Part shown: positions 1 through 10,640 of the stretch, piece by piece
Numbering within the stretch: position 1 is the stretch's first letter
Layout: every line of letters begins with the position of its first letter
DNA from: Lactarius indigo
Lineage: Eukaryota; Basidiomycota; Agaricomycetes; Russulales; Russulaceae
Direction: 5' to 3'
NCBI GenBank assembly: GCA_025766275.1
Contig: JAFKAC010000087.1
Location: 180,539 to 244,538 of the forward strand
Length of the DNA: 64,000 nt
The notes under the pieces: model-generated
Told to the model about the DNA's origin: nothing
Seen by the model: the letters and a program-made list of their open reading frames with translations, nothing else
Database searches by the model: none
Translations under genes and position numbers: made by a program

Positions 1-615
1 TAAGCCGGGATCAAGCTCGACACCACATACACGATCGTGGTGCTTGAGTGCGAAAATGATGTTTTCCACATCGTCAGGCATAATGGGGGTCCAGGAACGC
101 TCGTAACGGATCATGATAGGAAAGGCGGGCCAGATAGCCAGACTCTTCCTGATGGGTGTTCCATATGTGCAGAGAATTTTGACGTCAAGACGGTGTGGAG
201 ACGCGAAGATGAGTTGTCGCCAGGTTTGACATACGTGCACAAGTAAGTGCCATTTCCATACATGCCTGCGATTGTAGTTGTGATGCTTTCGATAGAAATC
301 GAATATTTCGAGTAAGACATCGTCAGGGAGCGTGGCAATTGTCGTTAGATGACTCCTGCCTGTGCCACATAAACTCAGTTCTCGCTGCGGTCGCCACGGG
401 GGTGCTAAAGGACGCACCTTGAGTGCTCTCATTCTGTTGTTCTTCGCAATGACCTTGAGGAATATTTTTTGCCAGCGAAGTGGCACCGGGGGACGAATCA
501 CCCGGTTGGGAGAGCGGAGGAAAGCTAATTGAGGACCAATAGTGAGTACTCAGTCATTTGGTAGACACCGGACACACCTGAGCGAGCCGGCCGATAAAAG
601 CAGTTCAGTACCCAT
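1..615 (-). CDS. F-box protein, paralogue A (5' part; runs off left edge)
   Basis: N-terminal part of an F-box/leucine-rich-type protein, probably a substrate adaptor for an SCF ubiquitin ligase. The last exon in view (1-359) encodes the F-box core LPDDVLLEIFDF, then the WKWHLLVHVCQTWRQ segment and the start of the leucine-rich part, and leaves the window in frame. An intron at 360-417 has a GTGCGTCC donor and CACAG acceptor at the same place in every paralogue. The preceding exon encodes a Ser/Gln-rich stretch. The likely start is the ATG at 613-615 (MGTE...), matching the first exon of the paralogues, although here exons 1 and 2 seem fused by a deletion that removed intron 1. Whether the rest of the gene is intact cannot be seen. 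Confidence 0.7.
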
Positions 616-3600
616 TACTGTAATGCGGGTAACGAACTAAGCTCTGAGTCTCACACTAGTATCGGCTCAATGGGTCGTAGTAACCCGTTTAGCCGTTGCG
701 GAGTGGGCGTGTTTGCCTCGTGTCAGTGGTAATCGATAATATTATAGTGTTGACCCCACCGATGACCGTGGGAAATAATCAAGCCTGTCGTTGGTGCGTT
801 GGTAATGGGCTCAGGCTTGTCAATTGACACGGACCAGGTTACTCAACAAACCTCGCATCTCTTCTCCTGATCTCGTGGCGATAACGAAAACCTGACACTG
901 ATTCTCGGGATTACTTTCCTCTGAACTGTGGGCTCATGTCGGCTGCTCTATGGCCTAGCGGCGTCCCCCTGTCGTTAAGATTCTTATGATTCCCAAGCGA
1001 CAGGTGGCCACTGCTCCCATTCAGGCCCATCCTTACTGTATTCCTTCGCCACCTCCCACCCCCTTTCCAAACGACCGATCTGCAGCTCGCGTGTCGTTCG
1101 CCATGGTGGTCCTTGCGGACTTCTCACCGCGCCGCCGGGACGGGGACAGCGCAGTGCCATCCGCTCCAAAGGCCAGGTTCAGGCCTGAGCGGATGGTGCG
1201 GCTTCCCAAGGTCATCATCCACGAGCCCGTTTAGTGGGACCAGTGGGCTGACGTCCACCACCCCGGGACGAGCCATGGGGAGATGCTGGACGTCCCCCCA
1301 CTCAACTGGCGCGGTAAAATGGACTCTGACGACTTGGGCGCGCTACTATCTTAAGGAGTGGACCGTCGAGCGGATCCTGCAGATGCTGCGTCGTCTGGAT
1401 CGCAGCGAAAAACTGGCCATCGCTCCCGTCGTCATGGCTGCTCGGGCTCTTGTCAGAAGGCGCAGAAGGCACGCTCTCAGGTGACCCCCACCACTCCGCC
1501 GTCCACTGCGTCAGCCGCCGATCCTACCCCGGCCCCCCACCCCAATTTTTTTCTATGAGCTGTAACCTCATGCCAAAGAGCTGGAAAGCCGGAACCCGCG
1601 ATGATACCTCCGTCCTCCGTCCTTTCCTTTCTCTAACGCTGGCGTCTGCTTCATGCCGGCGCGTCGCGCCGGCGACGTGGGGCAGGTGTCAGTGCCATCG
1701 CTCGGCGCGCAGGTTGCTGAGTCGCGGCGGGGACCTGCGCGCCAAGTGGCGGGTTTCCTTTTTGTTTACTCTTCCTCGTCTCTGGTCTCTGCTTTTCTTT
1801 TCTGCTCTGTGGTTCTCTTCTAGCGTCTCGGTCTCGGTTCCCGTCGCAAAAGGAGCAAAAACACTAAAGAAAACTAAAAAATATATCAAAACCGTTTTAA
1901 AAAAATAGTAACTGCGACAAAAATCATCTCGCCTTTGTTTGAATGCCTTGGACTGGATTTTCATTGCGTGCTTTATTTATTTCGTTAGATTGGCTAGTGT
2001 CTCCGGGTCTCATGTTTTGCCTCTTCTGCCTTTTGTATTTCCGCTGAAATTTTCCGTTTACAAACCCCTTCCCAATCTCCCTTGTTGTCAGATCTAACGC
2101 TGGGCCGGAATTGCTTGTGGGGCGGGCGCCTCAGGTGGTGGGGTCCTGCCTTGGCCGAAGGTGTGATTCTCCGCCTGTAGGGTTTCGTTTCCTGGCCCAT
2201 TTCGATCTGGTCGAAGTGCGGTCCAGCCATCTTTTACTTCCATGCTGATTGTGTTCTGAATATCCTGCGGCTGTCTAGCGATCGCTGTTCTTCCCTGCCT
2301 ATCTCCCCCACCCCTTTGCTGCTATTGGGCCCCGCTTTATTCGTTTCTACATACTCCGCGATATTTCCTTGTGCTTATTCTTTTAGAAGCTTCATACTAG
2401 GACCGGCATGATGTGGACGCACGTCTTACCTCGATCCATCCCGAACCTCATAGCGCGTTCAAGACCAAGACCGTCCGGAGTCACTCTAGTCCTTCTGTCT
2501 GCCCACGGCGCTTGGCCTAGTTCTGGCTCTGTTTCTTTGGCTCGGGCTGCTTGCTTGGCTTGGCTTAGCTTGGGCTCTGGAACTCTGGCTTGTATGCTGT
2601 TTGACGCTCTAATGCGTCGCATCGCTTGACCATGGCTTAAGCGAGAACCCCGGTACGTCTGTTTCATTCGCTTATTCCTTTCCAGTTTTGCGTGCCACAT
2701 GAGCCGGATGTACTCGGCCCGCAGGTGGCCCGACCCAAGTCGAAGCTGACCTCAAGAAGCCGTGTCGACGTCGTCTCTATCGTTCCTTTCCCTTCCTCCC
2801 CTCCCCTGGTGTTGGTGTTTGTCACACAGCAAACACCACTGTTCTACATTAGGGTTAAGGTTAGAGATCTTTGTTCGATATAAAGTCGAATAGAAAATAC
2901 CACTAGATGCACGACGAGCCCGAGTAAGGTGCTGGTTCTATATCTCCGTGAACGTTCTTTGAGATTTGGCGAACCGCAACAGAGAAGCAGCACGGTTGCT
3001 GCGAGGTTTTGCTGCAATCATGGTCGGCCATGGCGCCCCTTTGCCAATAAGGGCAGTCGCGTCACCCTTCCATTCAACCGAGTGCCATCAACCAGGGACC
3101 AATTCACGTTCATTCACCTCTTGAGAAAGAGAGGTTGCGAGAGGTCCGAAGGTATGAGGGCGAGGGGGTGAGTAAGTGCGATTGAGGGCCAAAGTCGTAA
3201 TACTAAAGATAATGTTTGTCTCCAGACTCTCCACGATTATGAATATTTATCTAGTATCAATGATCTCCGACGTTTTGCATTTTCTTATCATCTCCCTCTC
3301 CCACACGTTCGACTAGGTTTGAGTCGATGGCACGCCGATGTACAGCTCAGTTCCCGCCTCAGATCGTTGAGAACCAAGCAATAACACGACCAAGTGTAGG
3401 TGAATGACACGCCGAGAATGACACCGAATCTGTTAGCACCGAACCCAGTTTCGCCGTGCTGTGATTAACGGCAGACCAAGGCCAATCATAATTCCGTTGG
3501 AATATTCGTATGAATATATTGTGACAAACTCTCTATATAATTGTCTCCTAAATGAGACTGATGGAAAATTAGGATCGCAAAACACCAGGCCACAGAATAC

Positions 3601-3645
3601 GCAACTGGTGTGGGCCATTCTTTATCTGCTGACGTAGGACTCGAG
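616..3645. other. Intergenic, no convincing gene
   Basis: About 650-900 is a diverged copy of the 5' flank of F-box D (20700-20960). It shares runs such as GACACGGACCAGGTTACTCA and belongs to the duplication unit. Part of 990-1560 reads like a broken coding remnant (a plus-strand segment with WTVERILQMLRRLDRSEK near 1360-1410) with stops on both sides and no family I recognise. About 3380-3640 resembles the 3' flanks of F-box genes C, F and G. I see no RNA gene or intact element. Confidence 0.4.
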
Positions 3646-5026
3646 TCATTCATTGAACGCCGCTTCTGTGTCGACAACGGTTGCAGGACGGTCAGAGAGC
3701 CAGAGGGTCGCGATGAACTTCTCAACGGATGACGCCGGCTGGTCCACTATGCAAACCAAATCAAGGGATGGCAACACTTCGTCGATGATCTCGCCCGTGA
3801 TATCTTCTAGTGCAAGAGCAATGTTCCCTGCAAGCGCCGGAGAAACATGCAGCGTCTGCATGGCGGAGAATTGGCGGAGGAGGTGCAACCAGTCAACGTC
3901 ACCCATATCCTCTGATCGACGATTTGCCTTGAGCCCGAGATTGAGGTGGATCACATTGGAGAGTGTAGCGTGAAAATGGCTGAGCAACTGGGCTATGTCC
4001 AAAACCGGCCACTTAACCCATTTTAATGAGACGAGGGCCTCAGCACGGCGCCAATCCGAGGGCGGATGGTTTGCGTGCGGATACACGGTGACGGAACGAC
4101 TGGAAAAGTCGACATCCGCACGACTGGATAGAGTCAATTTTGGGCCGACTGAGCGACCGATGAACTTGGAAAGTTGCGTAACTTCATAGTCGACAAGCTG
4201 AGGGGAATAATCTACGGAGATACATTTCAGTTGAGGGCTATCGATCTGGGAAACAAGGTCTTCCAGATACTCGCTAGCACCATGGAAGTGAAAGTAGGTG
4301 AGAGCAGGAAGGGCGGTCCGTGTTGCGGGAGGCAGGGATAATCGGTCATGGCGCGAAGTAGCCGGCTGAGATTCGAATTCAATGACAAGGTCGCCGAGCA
4401 CGGGCAATGCGGCCAAACACGCGACCATTGCCTCGAGTAAATTAGAACCAGTTCGGGGTATGCGGTAAAGTTGGAGGGAGACGAGGTCACTGGTGGACAA
4501 AAGAAGCGCCGGTAACGCTGGATAAAGTATGCCGCACAAGGTGATTCTCTGTAAACACGGCGCAGACGCCCCCAAGAATTCGTCGGGAATGACCAATGCC
4601 CTTCCGTCGGCCGAGCCAATAAAAAGATCTGTCAGCACCGGAAGTGGCTCCTGCATCGCTTTAGTTATCTTTTCTAACTGCAAGTCCGCTACGACGAGCA
4701 TAATAGAAGACAGACGGTCGCGATGCTCAAGTGCGGCAGTGACTTCGTCTTCATCGTCAGGCGGAATGCCGCTCTTGGAATAGCAGTAGGGATAATAAAT
4801 AGCGATTGGAAAGGCTAGCCAGATATCAAGATTCTTCCTGACAGGAGTGCCGAAGGAGCAGAGTATTTGGAGATTGAGACGGTGTGGTGAATCAAATATG
4901 ATTTGTCGCCATCTTTTGCATACATGCACCAGTATGTGCCATTTCCATAGAACTTGAATGTAGAGGGAGTCGTGATTCTGATCCTTGCGGCAGAAGTCAA
5001 ATATTTCGAGTAGGACGTTATCTGGG

Positions 5027-5031
5027 AGGAT
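5027..5031. repeat. Target-site duplication of copia element (left copy)
   Basis: AGGAT immediately before the left LTR. It is repeated at 10636-10640 after the right LTR. Five bases is the usual size for Ty1/copia integrases. Confidence 0.95.
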
Positions 5032-5541
5032 TGGTGTAAAGGTCGGGCGATAGGGGCGATCCGGCTAAGTGTGCCGGTCGGGTGATAGGGTCCGAAGGGC
5101 CGGTTCAATTGGCAACGAGAAAAGCGCGAAGTCGAGCGATGGTAGAGAACAAGCGAAGATAGGCAAAGGCGAGGCGAAGCTCGCTTTGGAGAGGGTCTCA
5201 AGGGCACACGAGGGAGAGGAGGAATACAACTGGATGATTCATCGAGTACATACGAGCGCGTTTAAATACAATTTAGATACGTTTTTAGAGATAATAATAA
5301 CAAAGTACGGTAAAGAAATATAAAGACGCACGGGCCACACAAAGCTATGAAACAGGAGTCGGATAAAAGAGCAAGCAGAAGAGAATGATGAGAAAAGGGG
5401 GAGACGACCCCTATGAGTCTGGCGACGTTTGGATGGAAATGAATACGGCGATAATGAATCTTGAGCCGCCACGCATTATCGCGGCGGTAATGTTTTGATG
5501 TGGGTTCGAGTCGGCCGGGTCGAGCGTGCCGAAATGCAACA
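5032..5541 (-). repeat. 3' LTR of copia element
   Basis: 510-bp LTR, downstream in element orientation. It starts TGGTGTAAAGG and ends GAAATGCAACA on the plus strand. It differs from the other LTR at four positions I can see: G/A in GGTCGGGTG, G/A in GAGCGATGG, and two substitutions near 5470-5490. Confidence 0.95.
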
Positions 5542-5552
5542 CTCCCCCTCAC
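5542..5552 (-). other. Polypurine tract of copia element
   Basis: GTGAGGGGGAG on the minus strand directly abuts the 3' LTR and overlaps the gag-pol stop codon. This is the expected place for the plus-strand primer of reverse transcription. Confidence 0.8.
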
Positions 5553-8500
5553 GCTCGACGGAGTCCGAGGTTCTGCGAGTGAAACGCGACCTTGAACTTC
5601 GCCAGCGGTTTGGTGAGGATGTCCGCGGTCATGTCTTCAGTCGGGCAATACTTGATGTCGATGAGCCCGTCGGAAATGGTTTGGCGAATGAAATGAAAGC
5701 GTATGTCGATGTGTTTGGTGCGCGCGTGGTAGTTATCTTGAGTGGCGAGATGAAGCGTGGCCTGGTTGTCGCAATGAAGAGGAGTGGGGGAAATAGATGT
5801 GCCGAAGAATGGCTCAGTAAGTCGTCTGAGCCAGATGCATTCCTTGGCCGCGTGAGTTGCGGCGACATATTCGGCCTCGGCGGTGGATAGGGTGATAATT
5901 TCTTGTTTCCGCGAAGCCCATGCGACCGCTCTGCCGTCGATGAGAAATGCGAAGCCGGATATCGCATGACGGTGCTCCTGGGATGCGCCATCTGCGTCAG
6001 TAAATCCCAGAAGGTCGTGGCGCTCGTTGCCAAAGGTAAGAGTGTGATTCTTGGTGCCGGCGAGGTAACGGAAGACGCGCTTGACGCCTTCCCAGTGGAT
6101 TTCACCCGGGTTGCTGAGGAATTGAGATAGGATGGAAACTGCGAAGGTGATGTCGGGGCGAGTGGCGACGGCGGCATACATGAGGCTGCCGACGGCCTCG
6201 CGATAAGGAACCTTCTTCATGTGCGCCGCTTCGGTGGCGTCAGAGGGTGCGTCGGATTTCGAATAGGATGCCCCGGGAGTAATAGGAGTGGCGACGGGTT
6301 TAGCGTCGCCGAGGGAGAAGCGAGAGAGTATGGTGTCGATGTATGATGTCTGGGAGAGGGAAATGGTCCGCGCCTTACGGTCGCGGGTGATCTTGATACC
6401 GAGGAGCCAATGGATGGGGCCGAGGTCGGTGAGGGAGTAACGCGAATTGAGCGCTCTCTTGTAGTACCGAATGAGCTCGTCTGAGCTACCTGTGATCATG
6501 CAATTGTCAACGTGAACTGCGAGAATAGTGATGTGGTTTTTGTCGTGAATGGAGAAGACGCCGGGATCAGCGTTGTTGATGCCGAATCCCAGGTCCATGA
6601 GAGCGCGGCGCAGGGTATCATACCATTTGCGGCCGGCTTGCTTGAGTCCGTAAAGGGATTTGCGGAGGTGTTTGACCGACTCCCCCTGAGTGTCGTATCC
6701 GGGGGGTGCTTGCATGTAAATGTCTTCATCGTCACTTAGCTCTCCGTTGAGGTAGGCGCCGTTGAAGTCGAATGTATCGACGTCCCAGTCGTTGCGAGCG
6801 GCGATGGCGACAATAGTGCGGAAGCTTGCAAGCCGTGCGACTGGGGAGAAAGTGTCGAAGTAGTCAATGCCGAATTTCTGTGTGAACCCGCGCGCTACGA
6901 GGCGCGCCTTGTACTTCTCGATAGACCCGTCGGCCTTCCGTTTGATGCGGAAGACCCACTTGCTGCCGACGATGTTCTTGCCGGCGGGTCTGGGGACTGT
7001 TGACCAAGTCCCGGCTTCTTCGAGGGTTGCGATTTTGCGATCCATCGCCTCCTGCCACTTAGGCCAATCAGAGCGAGATTGCGCTTGAGAGAGTGTCTTG
7101 GGATCGTCTTGTGAATTGTTGAGAGCGGCTTCCATGAGTTCCTCGTTTTCCGCGAGGAATGCGTATTCTGGAATCTGATTGTCAGCCGCATATGCGCTTG
7201 CGCCTTCGTCTCTGGGCCAGTCCGGGTGGAACCACTTCCGGGCTGCCGCGCTTGGTTGTTCTTCTTCGGCTTCGGGTTGAGCTCCTTCGGTGAAGAGCCC
7301 AGTGACCTTGAATGTTGGTTTGGGGATGCGCGATGACTTGCGCGTCGGTTCTTGAGGTTCCTTGGTTTTTGCCTTTCCCTTGGCAGGCGGCGGCACTTGT
7401 TGCCGCTGCTTGGTTGATGTTTCTTCTTCTTGAAGTGGAACCGATGAGGTGGTAGATGGTGTGAGAGGGGTGAGAGCCGAAGGTGACCGATATGAGGGCA
7501 TTCCGCCCGGGACTTGAGGCGTGATATCCCGGCTTGTTTCTTCGGGAGGTTGGTGCTGTTGGGGTGTGAGCGGTACCAATTGAATGGGTACCGGTGCTAT
7601 GGTAGGAGGGAAAGGTTGAGGAACTTGAGGCGCCGGCGGCGCTTGAGGTCCAGCGGGTGGTGCTTGCGCCGCAGCTGGTTGCGGCGCGGGAATGATACGT
7701 GGCTGGCCGATGTCGATAACAGCAAGAGGGGATGTAAATTTAATATTGCGCTTGACCGAGATTGAGTTTTTGTTGGGCCAGTAGATGCGGTGTGCGTGCG
7801 TGCTGTCCGCGTCGTAACCGACCCAGTGCGCTTCGATTCCGCGCGCGTCGAGCTTAGAGCCGGTGCCAGAGTGAACCCAGACGGTTTGTCCCCATTCGGG
7901 GACACCGGAGATGTTCGGTTTGTTGCCGTAGAGCATTTCGTAGGGCGTTGTATTGTTGCCTAGAGCCCGAGTAGATGTGCGGTTTTTGAGCCAAACCGCG
8001 AACTGGAGAGCTTCAGCCCAGAGAGTCTTGGGCAAGCCAGAGTGGTGGAGGATAGCCCGCACGCGTTCGAGGAGCCTGCGGTTAAGTGATTCCACGACTC
8101 CGTTGTGCTGCGGGGTGTCGTGGGTGGTAAGGCGACGTTTGGTTCCTTCGTCCTGAAGGAAGCGAGTGAACTCGCGGCCGGTATACTCACCGCCGCGGTC
8201 CGATCTGAGTGCCTTGATCTTGGCGCCATGCTGAGTGCGAGCCCAAGCTGAGAAGGCGCGATAAGCATCCAAGGTTTGATCTTTAGTACGCAAGATGTCG
8301 ATGCGAGTGAAGCGAGTATGATCGTCCGTGAAAGTGACATAGTAGCGACGGCCCCCGAGACTGGTGGTTGGCGAAGGTCCCCAGAGGTCAGAGTGAATCT
8401 CCACTCCAAAGTGCCGAGCTGGAGGAGCCTCGCGCTCAGCTCGAATGACCTTCCGAGTGAGCTTAGCGTATTGACAAGAGTCACAGATAATGGGCGAGCC

Positions 8501-10024
8501 GTCGTCGATAAGTTGGACGCCTTCAATGGCGTTGTTGCGGATGAGAGAGCGAATGGCGTCGGCTGAGATATGACCGAGGCGGCGATGAAGTGTGTGGATG
8601 TCGACTTGTTCGACAGGAGAGCCAGTGCTAGCAGCCAGATAGGAATGTTCGACCTTGTATAGGCTGTTAGAACTAGCAGGGATGTCGCCTATAGTATCGC
8701 CAGATCTATTCTTGATCTTGCACGATTGTCGCTCGAAAGATACAGAGTACCCAGCTCCAGTGATGCGGCCGACAGAGACAATGGTGAGCGCCATCTCAGG
8801 CGCGTGAAGAGTGTCGCGAAGAAGAACGGGAGTAGTGACGTTCCCGTTGGGGACGTCGATCTGAAGATCCCCGGTACCTATCGCATAAAAGATTTGTTTG
8901 TTAGCGGCAGTGATAGCGCGAGGAGGAATAGAGCGATAGTTGATGAAGCGATGATGAAATGGAGACATGTGCCGAGACGCCCCGGAGTCGTAAAGCTCGA
9001 TCTCGATGGGGGGATGCTGAATGGATGGCCCCACGCTATACGCGGAGGCCTGTGGAGTGGAGAAAGTGGAGTCGTCGTCGATCTCCTCGATCGTGGCCCA
9101 AGCTTCAATGTCGTTGCTGGCCGAGTTTGCGTTGTCGGAACGATTGTTGTTCCAGTTCCTGTTATTTCGGTTGTTGCTATTGCCGTTGCGATTGTTGCGA
9201 TTGCCGCGATTGTCGCGATTGTCGCTTGAGTTGTTGTAGTTGCTGTAGTTTGAGTTATTGTCTCTTCGAGGCGGGCGTTGGCCCTCTTTGTCGCCTCCCT
9301 TGGCCCAGCAATCGGATTTGAAGTGGCCGAGCCTGTGGCAGTTGTGGCACTCTACGTTGCGCTTGTCGCGTTTCTGTCCGTTGGCTAAGAAGGCCTCTTC
9401 TGGGCCGTTAGTCTTGCCTTTCTGGATGACGCGCCGATCGTACTGATCGGTGACCAATCGGATTACCCGATCGGGTGTGACTGATTCGTCCGCTTGATCG
9501 GCTGCTGAGTTGATGGAATTGATGAGAGACTCATAGGAGGGGGGGAGTGAGCCGAGGATGATGGACGCGAATTCATCGTCGGTCTTGGTGGCCCCCATAG
9601 AAGCGAGCTGCTCTCGCATATCTAGAAGATGAGTAAGATGGGCGCGAGCGTCTTCATCTTCGCCTAGTTTGGTGCCCGAGAGTTTCCGGCCCAGGTCGAC
9701 GGCGATCATCTTGGATCTCTTCTGGAATATTTCTTTGACAGCGTCCCAGATATCTTTTGTATTAGTTTTAGTCTTGATTCGGTTGAAGACATAATCGGGC
9801 ACTGATGCCGCGATCAAATTCTTGGCGGCGGCTTCTTCCGCGTCCCAGCGTTCCTGAGGAGGGACGCTATTGATTGGCGTCCAAGTCGTGGGGACCGTGG
9901 TACTGGTGAGATGTTCGGACCATCTTCGGTTATCGAACGCCCAGACCATGCGGTCTCTAAAGGTGACCCAGTTGGATCCGTCGGTGGCCAGTTTGACGAT
10001 GGTGAGTTTGTAGTCTTCGCTCAT
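5549..10024 (-). CDS. Copia gag-pol polyprotein (1491 aa)
   Basis: Single uninterrupted polyprotein. Gag occupies about residues 1-240 and ends in a CCHC zinc knuckle (C226, C229, H234, C239), followed by an Asn/Arg-rich linker. The protease motif DSGAS is at 346-350. The integrase has an HHCC zinc module (H480, H485, C514, C517) and the catalytic triad D546, D609, E645 with the retroviral-type 35-residue spacing between the last two. A Pro/Gln-rich linker covers about 775-900. The reverse transcriptase spans about 994-1240, with the first catalytic Asp at D1086 (FDFNGAYLNGE). RNase H has D1343, E1383 and D1419. The oddity is HVDN at 1171-1174, where copia elements normally have VDD: the codon at 6503-6505 reads AAT (Asn). 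The start at 10024 is the first ATG after the primer binding site and leader. Confidence 0.96.
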   Translation of the reverse strand: MSEDYKLTIVKLATDGSNWVTFRDRMVWAFDNRRWSEHLTSTTVPTTWTPINSVPPQERWDAEEAAAKNLIAASVPDYVFNRIKTKTNTKDIWDAVKEIFQKRSKMIAVDLGRKLSGTKLGEDEDARAHLTHLLDMREQLASMGATKTDDEFASIILGSLPPSYESLINSINSAADQADESVTPDRVIRLVTDQYDRRVIQKGKTNGPEEAFLANGQKRDKRNVECHNCHRLGHFKSDCWAKGGDKEGQRPPRRDNNSNYSNYNNSSDNRDNRGNRNNRNGNSNNRNNRNWNNNRSDNANSASNDIEAWATIEEIDDDSTFSTPQASAYSVGPSIQHPPIEIELYDSGASRHMSPFHHRFINYRSIPPRAITAANKQIFYAIGTGDLQIDVPNGNVTTPVLLRDTLHAPEMALTIVSVGRITGAGYSVSFERQSCKIKNRSGDTIGDIPASSNSLYKVEHSYLAASTGSPVEQVDIHTLHRRLGHISADAIRSLIRNNAIEGVQLIDDGSPIICDSCQYAKLTRKVIRAEREAPPARHFGVEIHSDLWGPSPTTSLGGRRYYVTFTDDHTRFTRIDILRTKDQTLDAYRAFSAWARTQHGAKIKALRSDRGGEYTGREFTRFLQDEGTKRRLTTHDTPQHNGVVESLNRRLLERVRAILHHSGLPKTLWAEALQFAVWLKNRTSTRALGNNTTPYEMLYGNKPNISGVPEWGQTVWVHSGTGSKLDARGIEAHWVGYDADSTHAHRIYWPNKNSISVKRNIKFTSPLAVIDIGQPRIIPAPQPAAAQAPPAGPQAPPAPQVPQPFPPTIAPVPIQLVPLTPQQHQPPEETSRDITPQVPGGMPSYRSPSALTPLTPSTTSSVPLQEEETSTKQRQQVPPPAKGKAKTKEPQEPTRKSSRIPKPTFKVTGLFTEGAQPEAEEEQPSAAARKWFHPDWPRDEGASAYAADNQIPEYAFLAENEELMEAALNNSQDDPKTLSQAQSRSDWPKWQEAMDRKIATLEEAGTWSTVPRPAGKNIVGSKWVFRIKRKADGSIEKYKARLVARGFTQKFGIDYFDTFSPVARLASFRTIVAIAARNDWDVDTFDFNGAYLNGELSDDEDIYMQAPPGYDTQGESVKHLRKSLYGLKQAGRKWYDTLRRALMDLGFGINNADPGVFSIHDKNHITILAVHVDNCMITGSSDELIRYYKRALNSRYSLTDLGPIHWLLGIKITRDRKARTISLSQTSYIDTILSRFSLGDAKPVATPITPGASYSKSDAPSDATEAAHMKKVPYREAVGSLMYAAVATRPDITFAVSILSQFLSNPGEIHWEGVKRVFRYLAGTKNHTLTFGNERHDLLGFTDADGASQEHRHAISGFAFLIDGRAVAWASRKQEIITLSTAEAEYVAATHAAKECIWLRRLTEPFFGTSISPTPLHCDNQATLHLATQDNYHARTKHIDIRFHFIRQTISDGLIDIKYCPTEDMTADILTKPLAKFKVAFHSQNLGLRRA

Positions 10025-10112
10025 GATGACAAATAGGGTAAGCGGGGTTTCGGATAATGAAAGGTACGCGCTGATAGATTCTCGGTAATATCGGATTTAG
10101 ACTGCAGCGTCA

Positions 10113-10124
10113 GGGCCCATAACC
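10113..10124 (-). other. Primer binding site, initiator-tRNA anticodon-arm type
   Basis: On the element strand GGTTATGGGCCC follows the 5' LTR after one base. It is complementary to GGGCCCAUAACC, the anticodon arm of eukaryotic initiator tRNA-Met, not to a tRNA 3' end. This suggests priming by a cleaved tRNA half, as known for Drosophila copia. Confidence 0.8.
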
Positions 10125-10125
10125 T

Positions 10126-10635
10126 TGGTGTAAAGGTCGGGCGATAGGGGCGATCCGGCTAAGTGTGCCGGTCAGGTGATAGGGTCCGAAGGGCCGGTTC
10201 AATTGGCAACGAGAAAAGCGCGAAGTCGAGCAATGGTAGAGAACAAGCGAAGATAGGCAAAGGCGAGGCGAAGCTCGCTTTGGAGAGGGTCTCAAGGGCA
10301 CACGAGGGAGAGGAGGAATACAACTGGATGATTCATCGAGTACATACGAGCGCGTTTAAATACAATTTAGATACGTTTTTAGAGATAATAATAACAAAGT
10401 ACGGTAAAGAAATATAAAGACGCACGGGCCACACAAAGCTATGAAACAGGAGTCGGATAAAAGAGCAAGCAGAAGAGAATGATGAGAAAAGGGGGAGACG
10501 ACCCCTATGAGTCTGGCGACGTTTGGATGGAAATGAATACGGCGATAATGAATCTTGAGCCGCCGCGCATTATCGCGGCAGTAATGTTTTGATGTGGGTT
10601 CGAGTCGGCCGGGTCGAGCGTGCCGAAATGCAACA
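10126..10635 (-). repeat. 5' LTR of copia element
   Basis: 510-bp LTR, upstream in element orientation. It should carry the element promoter and transcription start. It is nearly identical to 5032-5541. Confidence 0.95.
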
Positions 10636-10640
10636 AGGAT
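10636..10640. repeat. Target-site duplication of copia element (right copy)
   Basis: AGGAT, identical to 5027-5031. The next bases continue the split F-box gene upstream. Confidence 0.95.

Larger units (their letters stand above)
5032..10635 (-). mobile_element. Full-length Ty1/copia LTR retrotransposon
   Basis: The 5604-bp element has two 510-bp LTRs, a tRNA-iMet-type primer binding site, one 1491-codon gag-pol frame, a polypurine tract and 5-bp target duplications. It is transcribed on the minus strand, so the 5' LTR is the right-hand one. The LTRs begin TGTTGCATTT and end CTTTACACCA on the element strand (TG...CA). I count four substitutions between the LTRs over 510 bp, so the insertion is recent. 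The domain order protease-integrase-RT-RNase H identifies copia rather than gypsy. Its RT active site is HVDN instead of the usual VDD core, which may make it unable to replicate by itself. Confidence 0.97.

Noticed and set aside
2850..2870. Telomere-like TTAGGGTTAAGGTTAG
   Set aside because: Only about two imperfect units; too short to mean a telomere or an interstitial telomeric array.
5495..9446. Long plus-strand open stretches across the copia element
   Set aside because: They are antisense shadows of the gag-pol frame; the minus-strand motifs are decisive.
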